From positions 1-5,920 of the forward strand of contig CAZKPP010000093.1 of NCBI GenBank assembly GCA_964554665.1: a DNA stretch of 5,920 nucleotides. Reading direction: 5' to 3'. Source of the DNA: UBA3263 sp964554665 (GTDB taxonomy: Bacteria; Bacteroidota; Bacteroidia; Bacteroidales; Muribaculaceae). The position numbers were made by a program, and so were the translations under genes. Shown piece after piece: positions 1-5,920 of the stretch (position 1 is its first letter; each line of letters opens with the position of its first letter). Below the pieces are notes generated by a model that was not told the DNA's origin, searched no databases, and saw only the letters and a program-made list of their open reading frames with translations.

Positions 1-1541
1 CCGGTAGCAACTGCGGGAAGCAGTTCGAGCAGCAGCTCTTCTTCCTTATTCGTAGCTAGCTTAACGCCACCGAATTCGTCCAAAGTCGGATTTTCGGGTG
101 TTTTATACTTGGATGTGTCGTAGGCAACTTCCTCGGGCGAGCCGGTAATCTTTTCGCGGAAAGCAGGATCAATGGCAACCGGAGTGTGACCATACTCTCC
201 CTTAACCAGCGATGTGAACTGCATTGAGGGTGTTGAATAATCGGGTTTACCCTTCTTGCGGTCAAGCGCAAGGCTAACTGCCTGCGAGCCTACAATCTGC
301 GAAGTGGGCGTTACCAGCGGAATCAGACCGGCATCGCGGCGAACCTTAGGAATCAACTTCATGGCATCGTCGAGCAAATCGCTGGCCTGAAGTTGCTTGA
401 GCTGAGCAACCATGTTGGAATACATGCCGCCGGGAACCTCAGCCTCGCGAACGAGTTCATTGGGTTTAGGGAAACCGAAGTAATCTTCAATCTGATGACA
501 AAGGTCAAGCAGTTCAGCCTCATTGCCGGCCTTGGCTGCGTCGATAGCGCGGTCAAACAGCGCATCGATATTTGCCGGCATCGCATTCGGATCCAGGGGA
601 TTGAAATCGCGGGGGAACTTATCTTTCTGCAGGTCGTATGCGGCGAGCGAGCGGCGAACGTCAACCAGCTTTTCACGAATCTTGCCGACGGCTTCCATGT
701 TTGCTTCAACTTCGATGCCCAACTTCTTGCAGAACACATAAATGAGCTCAAGAGCAGGAGCAGCCGAACCGCCGCCGAAATACCATATATTAGTATCGAG
801 AATGTCAACACCGTTGAGAATAGCCATTACCGACGATGCCAGACCGTAGCCGGGAGTGCAGTGGGTGTGGAAATCTACCGGAACGCTGACATTGGCCTTG
901 AGGGCTGAAATAATTGAGGCAGCCTTGGCCGGATTAACCAGGCCGGCCATATCTTTGAGCGTGATAATTTTGGCGCCCAAAGCTTCCATTTGCTTGGCCT
1001 TGTCAACGAAGTATTCGTCGGTGAAGATTTTCTTGGGCTTGGAGCCGAATAGTTTTGCAAAGAACGAGCGCTGCTCGGCGTCCTTGGGGTCTACGGTGTA
1101 GCACACGGCGCCGTCGGCAATGCCACCGAGTTCGTTGATCATCTTAATCGAATCACGAACGTTGTCAATATCGTTGAGCGCATCAAAAATACGCATAACG
1201 TTGAGGCCGTTGGCGATAGCTTCCTTATAGAAACCTTCTAGCACGCTGTTGGGATAAGGCACGTAGCCAAACAGGTTACGGCCGCGACTAAGGGCAGACA
1301 ACAGCGATTTGCCGTTCATTGCCTTGGAAATGATGCGCAAACGGTCCCAGGGGCTTTCGTCGAGATAGCGCATCACGGAGTCGGGCACTGCCCCACCCCA
1401 AACTTCCATGATATAGAAACCTGCATCTTCATAAAGCGGCAGGAGTTTGTCGATTTCGGCCTGCGGCATACGGGTGGCAAACAGCGACTGCTGGCCGTCG
1501 CGTAGCGTAAGGTCACGGATTTTAAGTTTACGAGTTTGCAT
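1..1541 (-). CDS. Biotin-dependent carboxyltransferase, OadA / pyruvate carboxylase subunit B type (3' end missing)
   Basis: The frame is open for 513 codons from the ATG at 1541 to the window edge. The protein has the TIM-barrel carboxyltransferase fold of oxaloacetate decarboxylase alpha, pyruvate carboxylase subunit B and transcarboxylase 5S, which moves a carboxyl group between an oxo-acid and carboxybiotin. Visible motifs are LRDGQQS at 13-19 (Asp15 is the expected metal ligand), EVWGGA at 46-51, LKDMAG at 195-200 (Lys196 is the expected carbamylated lysine), HTHC at 225-228 (metal ligands His225 and His227), PGGMYSN at 370-376 and VTPTSQIVG around Thr411, the likely catalytic threonine. 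Family members run to about 600 residues and end in a biotinyl domain with an AMKM-like lysine site; that part would lie left of position 1 and is not seen. Two motifs differ from the textbook forms: GQQS replaces AHQS, and DTNIWYFGGG (249-258) replaces the usual DTAISSMS. The gene starts 20 bases after the DUF1015 stop, so it is probably the distal gene of the operon. Whether the substrate is oxaloacetate, pyruvate or methylmalonyl-CoA cannot be decided here. Confidence 0.9.
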   Translation of the reverse strand, partial: MQTRKLKIRDLTLRDGQQSLFATRMPQAEIDKLLPLYEDAGFYIMEVWGGAVPDSVMRYLDESPWDRLRIISKAMNGKSLLSALSRGRNLFGYVPYPNSVLEGFYKEAIANGLNVMRIFDALNDIDNVRDSIKMINELGGIADGAVCYTVDPKDAEQRSFFAKLFGSKPKKIFTDEYFVDKAKQMEALGAKIITLKDMAGLVNPAKAASIISALKANVSVPVDFHTHCTPGYGLASSVMAILNGVDILDTNIWYFGGGSAAPALELIYVFCKKLGIEVEANMEAVGKIREKLVDVRRSLAAYDLQKDKFPRDFNPLDPNAMPANIDALFDRAIDAAKAGNEAELLDLCHQIEDYFGFPKPNELVREAEVPGGMYSNMVAQLKQLQASDLLDDAMKLIPKVRRDAGLIPLVTPTSQIVGSQAVSLALDRKKGKPDYSTPSMQFTSLVKGEYGHTPVAIDPAFREKITGSPEEVAYDTSKYKTPENPTLDEFGGVKLATNKEEELLLELLPAVAT

Positions 1542-1561
1542 ATTATTGTAATACTTGAATT

Positions 1562-2806
1562 TTAATCATTTAATGAATGGATAATCAGGCCACTGCGGAG
1601 CTTGGGCTCAAACCATGTTGTTTTAGGAGGCATAATATTACCGGAATCGGCAATATCCATGAGCTGCTTCATCGAAACCGGATAAAGCGCCAGCGCGGCA
1701 ACCATTTCGCCCGAATCGACGCGACGCTTCAACTCGCCCAGACCGCGGATGCCGCCTACGAAATCCACGCGCTTGGAGGTACGCAAATCCTGAATATCTA
1801 GAATATCGCGCAAAATCAGGTCGGAACTGATAGTCACGTCCAAAACGCCAATCGGATCATCGTCGTTATACGTGCCCTCTTTGGCGGTCAGCGAATACCA
1901 GCGGCCGTCGACATAGAGCGAAAAGTTATGGAGATGCTCGGGCTTGTAAATCTCAGTTCCTTTATCTTCAACTATAAAGTTTTGCTTTAGTTTTTCAATG
2001 AACTGGTCAACAGTATAGCCGTTTAAGTCCTTAACAAGGCGATTATAGTCAATAATCTTCAGGTGACTGGCAGGGAAAGCCACGGCGAGGAAATAGTTAT
2101 ATTCCTCCGTGCCGGTATGGTCAGGATTCTGCTGCGCTTTCTCGTGACCGACGAGCGCGGCGGCAGCCGAGCGATGGTGTCCGTCAGCAATATAAGTTGC
2201 CGGCATTTTTTCAAACTCCTCGGTAATCGTTGCGATGTGTTCGGGCTTATCAACAACCCAGAACTTATGGCCGAAGCCGTCGGGAGCGATAAAGTCATAT
2301 TCAGGGTCGCCGGCAGCTACTTCGCGGATTACGCGGTCGAGAACCTCATTGTCGTGAAAAGCAAGAAAAACCGGCTCGATGTTGGCATTATTTATGCGAA
2401 CATGCTTCATGCGGTCTTCTTCCTTATCTTTGCGGGTCAGCTCATGCTTTTTGATGCGCGACTGCATGTAGTCGTCAACATTGGCGCCGAGCACAATTCC
2501 ATATTGCGTGCGGCCGTCCATGGTCTGCGCGTAAATGTAGTAATGCTCTTTCTCATCCTGAATCAGCCAGCCTTGGTTTTGGAAATTCACAAAATTCTCA
2601 ACGGCCTTTTCATATACTTTGGCATCGTGTTCATCCGTGCCGACCGGAAAATCAATTTCCGGCTTGATTATGTGGTAAAGAGATTTCGGATTACCCTCGG
2701 CTTCGGCGCGTGCCTCATCCGAGTTCAGAACATCATAGGGGCGTGAAGCAACGTCCTCAACCAGTTCGCGAGGCGGGCGTATGCCTTTAAACGGTTTTAC
2801 TTTCAT
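1562..2806 (-). CDS. DUF1015 family protein of unknown function
   Basis: This 414-residue protein fits the DUF1015 family (PF06245), whose members are usually about 400 to 430 residues. The N-terminus MKVKPFKGIRPP, followed by SRPYDVLNSDEA at 21-32, is typical. HELTRKDKEEDR at 121-132 and ADGHHRSAA at 207-215 are the family's most recognisable motifs; the paired histidines with Asp208 and Arg212 look like an active or ligand site, but no reaction is established to my knowledge. The C-terminus MPPKTTWFEPKLRSG (392-406) also matches the family. There is no signal peptide or membrane segment, so it is probably cytoplasmic. I chose the start at 2806 because it gives the family N-terminus and lies 13 bases after the purA stop. 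An in-frame ATG at 2839 would add 11 residues unlike the family and overlap purA. No Shine-Dalgarno sequence is seen, as is usual in Bacteroidota. The position between purA and a carboxyltransferase suggests housekeeping metabolism but does not fix a role. Confidence 0.93.
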   Translation of the reverse strand: MKVKPFKGIRPPRELVEDVASRPYDVLNSDEARAEAEGNPKSLYHIIKPEIDFPVGTDEHDAKVYEKAVENFVNFQNQGWLIQDEKEHYYIYAQTMDGRTQYGIVLGANVDDYMQSRIKKHELTRKDKEEDRMKHVRINNANIEPVFLAFHDNEVLDRVIREVAAGDPEYDFIAPDGFGHKFWVVDKPEHIATITEEFEKMPATYIADGHHRSAAAALVGHEKAQQNPDHTGTEEYNYFLAVAFPASHLKIIDYNRLVKDLNGYTVDQFIEKLKQNFIVEDKGTEIYKPEHLHNFSLYVDGRWYSLTAKEGTYNDDDPIGVLDVTISSDLILRDILDIQDLRTSKRVDFVGGIRGLGELKRRVDSGEMVAALALYPVSMKQLMDIADSGNIMPPKTTWFEPKLRSGLIIHSLND

Positions 2807-2819
2807 GGCTATTGACTGA

Positions 2820-4100
2820 TTAAAAGTTATTGCGAACAATCGTTTGCTTTCTGTCGGGGCCTACGCTGAGAATCGTTACGGGCACGCCGAGCTCCTTCTC
2901 GATAAACCCGATATAGTCAACGAACTTGGCGGGCAGGTCCTTTTCGTCACTTATGTTGGTCATCGAGGTTTTCCAACCGGGCAGGTCAACATAAACCGGC
3001 TCAATTTCAACGCTCTGCAGATCGTAGGGAAGTTCGCTGACAATCTCTCCGTTGATTTTATAGGCGACGCAGGCGCGAATAGTATCAAAATCGTCGAGCA
3101 CATCGCTCTTCATCATAATCAGGTCTGTAACGCCGTTAATCATCACGGCATATTTCAAAGCAACAAGGTCAATCCAGCCGCAGCGACGTTCGCGACCCGT
3201 AACAGCGCCATATTCGTGACCGATGTCGCGCATGCGCTTGCCGGTTTCGTCAAACAGTTCCGTGGGGAACGGTCCGGCACCTACGCGCGTGCAATAAGCC
3301 TTAAAGATACCGAAAACCCGGCCAATCTTGTTAGGGGCTACACCCAGGCCGGTGCAAGCGCCGGCGGTGACGGTATTGCTCGAAGTAACAAACGGATACG
3401 AGCCGAAATCTACGTCGAGCATAGTGCCCTGCGCACCTTCGCAAAGAACTTTCTTATCCTCTTTCAGTGCGCGGTTGATATAATGTTCCGAATCAATCAG
3501 GTCATATTCTCGCAGATACTCGATTGCTTCGAGCCAGTTCTTTTCGAGTTCGGCCAGAGTGGGATGTTCGGTTAGTCCCAAGGCTGCCATCTGGTCGATG
3601 TGGCGCTTCTTGGCAGCTTCATATTTTTTCTTGAAATCAGGCATCAGAGTGTCGCCCACGCGCAGTCCGTTGCGCGAAATCTTGTCGGTATAGGTCGGGC
3701 CGATGCCTTTGCCGGTAGTGCCGATTTTAGCAGCACCTTTGGCGGCTTCGTTTGCCGCGTCGAGCAGGCGGTGGGTAGGAAGAATCAGGTGTGCCTTCTT
3801 TGAAATTTTCAAAACCTTGGTCAAATCCACTCCGCTTTGGCGCAAAGCCTCAGCCTCTTCACGGAAAAGCACCGGGTCGAGAACAACTCCGTTGCCGATT
3901 ATATTGATTTGTCCGCGCTGGAACACACCCGAAGGTATGGAGCGCAAAACATATTTCTTGCCTTCGAACTCAAGGGTATGGCCGGCGTTAGGTCCACCTT
4001 GAAAGCGGGCAACCACGTCGTAGCGCGGTGTGAGCACGTCTACGACCTTACCTTTTCCTTCATCGCCCCACTGGAGGCCTAAAAGCACATCGACTTTCAT
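2820..4100 (-). CDS. purA: Adenylosuccinate synthetase
   Basis: PurA joins IMP and aspartate using GTP to give adenylosuccinate, the first step of the AMP branch of purine synthesis, in the cytoplasm as a dimer. The 426 residues are full length for bacterial enzymes. The N-terminus has the GDEGKGK loop at 12-18 with the catalytic base Asp13, then GGPNAGHT with the catalytic acid His41. The IMP-binding GTTGKGIGPTY starts at 127, and Arg143 in SRNGLRV is the residue donated across the dimer. Gln224 lies in EGAQG, TGRERRCG at 301-308 carries Arg303 and Arg305 for aspartate and GTP binding, and KSDVLD at 331-336 (Lys331, Asp333) is the guanine site, followed by SVGPDR at 412-417. These positions coincide with the E. 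coli numbering as I know it, so function is not in doubt. The ATG lies 24 bases after the Fur-family stop and the gene ends 13 bases before the DUF1015 start, which points to co-transcription. No separate promoter is evident in the short gap. Confidence 0.99.
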   Translation of the reverse strand: MKVDVLLGLQWGDEGKGKVVDVLTPRYDVVARFQGGPNAGHTLEFEGKKYVLRSIPSGVFQRGQINIIGNGVVLDPVLFREEAEALRQSGVDLTKVLKISKKAHLILPTHRLLDAANEAAKGAAKIGTTGKGIGPTYTDKISRNGLRVGDTLMPDFKKKYEAAKKRHIDQMAALGLTEHPTLAELEKNWLEAIEYLREYDLIDSEHYINRALKEDKKVLCEGAQGTMLDVDFGSYPFVTSSNTVTAGACTGLGVAPNKIGRVFGIFKAYCTRVGAGPFPTELFDETGKRMRDIGHEYGAVTGRERRCGWIDLVALKYAVMINGVTDLIMMKSDVLDDFDTIRACVAYKINGEIVSELPYDLQSVEIEPVYVDLPGWKTSMTNISDEKDLPAKFVDYIGFIEKELGVPVTILSVGPDRKQTIVRNNF

Positions 4101-4124
4101 TATTTCGTAATACTGATTTGGTTA

Positions 4125-4613
4125 TTATGAGTTTTTAATTTTTTCTTTGGAATGCGGTTCCTTGCACTGGTTGCAGCGGCCCGACAAATAGGCAATCGAA
4201 GTATTCGGCTCGACATGAAACCCTCGGGGAGTCAACATTGCCGCCCATTGGCCAAAGCCGGCCGAATCGATTTTGCGGGTTTTGCCACATAGGGTGCAGA
4301 CAAGGTAAACCGTGGGTTTGGTAGCCTTTCCCGGACGCAGCGGCTCATAAAGAGCCTCGTCGCCGAGAAACACACGACGCAACAGCCCGGCACGCATCAG
4401 CAGCGGCAAGGTATTGTATACAGTGGCACGGCTTACGCTGATCGACGATTTCTCAGATAAATCCGAAAGCAATTCGTCAGCTCCGAAGGGCTCGGTGCGG
4501 TCCAAGGCCGCATCTAATACGGCAAGCCGCTCGGGAGTGCACCGTCGGGAGCAACTGCCGAGGAACTCTGAAAACGCAAAGCGCGCGCGTGCCTTTGACT
4601 GCATTCGTTCCAT
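4125..4613 (-). CDS. Fur-family transcriptional regulator lacking the usual regulatory-metal histidines
   Basis: This 162-residue protein is a cytoplasmic DNA-binding regulator of the Fur/PerR/Zur superfamily. It has the RCTPERLAVLDA helix entry at 24-35, the winged-helix recognition stretch SVSRATVYNTLPLLMRAGLL at 59-78, and the wing ending in LYE at 88-90. In the dimerisation domain the two CxxC pairs, Cys106/Cys109 (CTLCGK) and Cys147/Cys150 (CNQC), form the expected structural zinc site. The histidine cluster that normally precedes the first pair (HHxHxxCxxCG) is absent: the sequence there is KPTVYLVC. The histidine usual just before the second helix is also missing (EPFGADELL at 41-49). 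Extra cysteines occur at 21 and 25. The first of two close in-frame ATGs is used; Met4 (4604) is equally possible. It heads the operon with purA and a strong-looking promoter lies directly upstream. Membership of the superfamily is secure. Which signal it senses and what it controls are unknown; autoregulation or control of the divergent frc is only inference from position. Confidence 0.9.
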   Translation of the reverse strand: MERMQSKARARFAFSEFLGSCSRRCTPERLAVLDAALDRTEPFGADELLSDLSEKSSISVSRATVYNTLPLLMRAGLLRRVFLGDEALYEPLRPGKATKPTVYLVCTLCGKTRKIDSAGFGQWAAMLTPRGFHVEPNTSIAYLSGRCNQCKEPHSKEKIKNS

Positions 4614-4739
4614 CTACGCCACAAAGTTAACAATTCCCACGCATTTTAGCAAATTTTTTAAACTATTTTGAGTAAACAGGTGTTAAGAAAATATCAAACA
4701 TCTAATTTATTCCTCTATAACTAACAAATACTACTAACT
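4614..4739. other. Divergent intergenic region between the Fur-family gene and frc
   Basis: This AT-rich stretch of 126 bases must hold the control sites for both the leftward operon and rightward frc. The leftward promoter is clear. For frc only a weak partial -7 candidate, TAATTTAT at 4703-4710, is seen, without a good TTTG at the right distance. No Shine-Dalgarno motif precedes the frc ATG; the last 20 bases are A/T/C-rich with a direct repeat of ACTAAC at 4720-4725 and 4733-4738. A GTTAAC palindrome at 4626-4631 overlaps the leftward -7 element. No long Fur-box-like inverted repeat is apparent. Confidence 0.7.
4622..4653 (-). promoter_or_regulatory. Bacteroidota-type promoter for the Fur-purA-DUF1015-carboxyltransferase operon
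   Basis: On the minus strand TTTG (4653 to 4650) is followed after exactly 20 bases by TAACTTTG (4629 to 4622). This matches the primary sigma-factor promoter consensus of Bacteroidota, TTTG-N19-21-TAnnTTTG, at every defined base. Transcription would be expected to start roughly four bases further on, near 4618. That leaves only about 5 bases before the ATG at 4613, or about 14 before the ATG at 4604. The motif match is seen directly; its activity and the start point are inferred. Confidence 0.8.
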
Positions 4740-5920
4740 ATGAACACTGCACCTCTTCAGGGCATTAAAGTGATCGACTTCACCGAAGTCCAGTCCGGCC
4801 CCTCGTGTACTCAACTGCTGGCATGGCTCGGCGCTGACGTTATTAAAATCGAACGCCCGGGCGTTGGCGATGCAACCCGTAAGGAACTCCAGTTTGATCC
4901 CAACCTGCCCAGCTACTACTTCCTGCAACTTAATTCCGACAAAAAATCGCTTGCTCTCGATGCCAAGACTCCCGATGGAGCTAAAATTCTTACCGAACTT
5001 TTGAAAACAGCCGACGTATTTATCGAAAACCTCCACCCCGGAGCTATGGATAAACTCGGTTTTTCGTGGGAAGTGGTTCACGCCCTCAATCCCCGATGCA
5101 TCTACGGCACTATCAAGGGCTTCCCTGTAAGCTCCAAATACAAAGACCTGAAGGCCTACGAGCCTATCGCTCAGGTAACCGCAGCCGCAGCCTCCACCAC
5201 CGGCTGGTATGACGGCGACTACAACATTCCTACCCAGAGCGGTGCCGCCCTCGGCGACTCCAACACCGGCATGCACCTGACAATCGGTATTCTCGCAGCT
5301 CTGTTGCAGCGCGAAAAAACCGGCGAAGGCTGCTATGTTTATCAGTCAATGCACAATGCATGTCTTAACCTCTGCCGTATCAAGACCCGCGACCAGCTTA
5401 CTCTCGACAAAATCGGCTACCTCACCCAGTTCCCGCAATATCCCGACGGCAAGTTCGGCGATTGCGTTCCCCGCTCGGGTAACATCGAAGGCGGCGGCGT
5501 TCTCGGCTGGACCTACAAGTGTAAACCTTCGGGCGACATGGACTCTGAAATCGACGCCAACAACTACGTATATGTTATTCTCCAGCGTGGCGAAAAAGAC
5601 TTCGAGCTCTTCTGTCAGGCTACCGGATTTACCGACTGGCTTACCAACCCCGATTTCAACACCGCAGATGCCCGCGATCGCCACAAACAGGAAATCTACC
5701 AGCGCATCGGTGCATGGACTGCCGATAAGACCAAATACGAAGTTACCGAAATTCTCGGCAAGTATGGCGTGCCTGTAGGTCCCGTGCTCTCAACCAAGGA
5801 GATGATGAGCGACGAAAGCCTCTACGACGGCAACACCCTCGTGCGCATCAACCAGGGCGGCGAAATCGGCGAATTCGTTACCGTAGGTGTACCTTTCACC
5901 ATGAGTAACTTCCAGCCTAC
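4740..5920 (+). CDS. frc: Formyl-CoA:oxalate CoA-transferase (3' end missing)
   Basis: Frc is a class III (CaiB/BaiF) CoA-transferase. It moves CoA from formyl-CoA to oxalate, giving oxalyl-CoA and formate, and works with oxalyl-CoA decarboxylase in cytoplasmic oxalate breakdown. The frame is open for 393 codons plus two bases; characterised enzymes are close to 416 to 428 residues, so only about 20 to 35 residues should be missing. The N-terminus PLQGIKVIDFTEVQSGPSCT (5-24) closely resembles E. coli YfdW/Frc, including Gln18. IKIERPGVGD follows at 35-44, KAYEPIAQ at 138-145, and ALGDSNTGMHL at 170-180, whose Asp173 corresponds to the catalytic aspartate (Asp169 in Oxalobacter). LNLCRIKTRDQ at 209-219 and the glycine-rich loop GNIEGGGVLGW at 247-257 are also family-specific. 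The loop begins with Glu250 where characterised enzymes have a fourth glycine. A short insertion around 263-272 (PSGDMDSEID) is also seen. The start at 4740 matches the family N-terminus. No oxc is visible; it may follow off the right edge. Confidence 0.93.
   Translation, partial: MNTAPLQGIKVIDFTEVQSGPSCTQLLAWLGADVIKIERPGVGDATRKELQFDPNLPSYYFLQLNSDKKSLALDAKTPDGAKILTELLKTADVFIENLHPGAMDKLGFSWEVVHALNPRCIYGTIKGFPVSSKYKDLKAYEPIAQVTAAAASTTGWYDGDYNIPTQSGAALGDSNTGMHLTIGILAALLQREKTGEGCYVYQSMHNACLNLCRIKTRDQLTLDKIGYLTQFPQYPDGKFGDCVPRSGNIEGGGVLGWTYKCKPSGDMDSEIDANNYVYVILQRGEKDFELFCQATGFTDWLTNPDFNTADARDRHKQEIYQRIGAWTADKTKYEVTEILGKYGVPVGPVLSTKEMMSDESLYDGNTLVRINQGGEIGEFVTVGVPFTMSNFQP

Noticed and set aside
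2063..2746. Long plus-strand reading frame of 227 codons opposite the DUF1015 gene
   Set aside because: It is antisense to a full-length gene with clear family motifs, its product resembles nothing I recognise, and it has the look of a mirror-frame artefact of codon usage.
2807..2839. Upstream start for the DUF1015 gene at 2839
   Set aside because: It would add 11 residues that do not match the family and overlap the end of purA; the ATG at 2806 gives the typical MKVKPFKGIRPP start.
2844..3575. Plus-strand reading frame of 243 codons opposite purA
   Set aside because: It lies wholly within an intact purA and is explained by the codon bias of that gene; there is no promoter or family match.
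4703..4710. Possible -7 element (TAATTTAT) of an frc promoter
   Set aside because: It matches only TA and two T positions, and the bases about 20 upstream read GGTG rather than TTTG; too weak to annotate as a promoter.
4614..4739. Search for a Fur-box or other operator palindrome
   Set aside because: Only short repeats are visible (GTTAAC, a repeat of ACTAAC), each expected by chance in AT-rich DNA.
4734..5276. Minus-strand reading frame of 180 codons opposite frc, glycine- and valine-rich
   Set aside because: It is the complement of a well-supported frc frame; the repetitive Gly/Val composition arises from reading GCC/GGC-rich codons backwards.

Overview
The window looks like a chromosomal segment from a gut-type Bacteroidales bacterium. 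A Muribaculaceae-like genome is my best guess from the base composition (about half GC), the protein flavour and the presence of an oxalate CoA-transferase, but that placement is inference. Three things support Bacteroidota: there are no Shine-Dalgarno motifs before the genes, a clean TTTG-N20-TAnnTTTG promoter is present, and the PurA, DUF1015 and carboxyltransferase proteins have the style of that phylum. All five genes are intact as far as they can be read. I see no mobile element, RNA gene, CRISPR array or strong terminator.

Layout. Four genes on the minus strand, read from right to left, form a tightly packed apparent operon. They are a Fur-family regulator (4613 to 4125), purA adenylosuccinate synthetase (4100 to 2820), a DUF1015 protein of unknown function (2806 to 1562) and a biotin-dependent carboxyltransferase of the OadA/PycB type (1541, running off the left edge). 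The gaps between them are 24, 13 and 20 bases. On the plus strand, divergent from the Fur gene, is frc, formyl-CoA:oxalate CoA-transferase (4740, running off the right edge). The 126-base intergenic region carries a near-perfect Bacteroidota promoter facing the operon, placed so that the transcript would start only a few bases before the Fur gene.

How the genes relate. PurA makes the first committed intermediate from IMP to AMP. The carboxyltransferase handles the carboxyl group of pyruvate/oxaloacetate-type acids in central metabolism. Frc activates oxalate to oxalyl-CoA and would normally work with oxalyl-CoA decarboxylase (oxc), which is not in view. No single pathway joins all five, so the operon looks like a housekeeping cluster beside an oxalate locus. 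The most interesting single point is the Fur-family protein. It keeps the four-cysteine structural zinc site but lacks the histidines that normally form the regulatory metal site, so its signal may not be a metal. I found no convincing evidence of a wholly new system.
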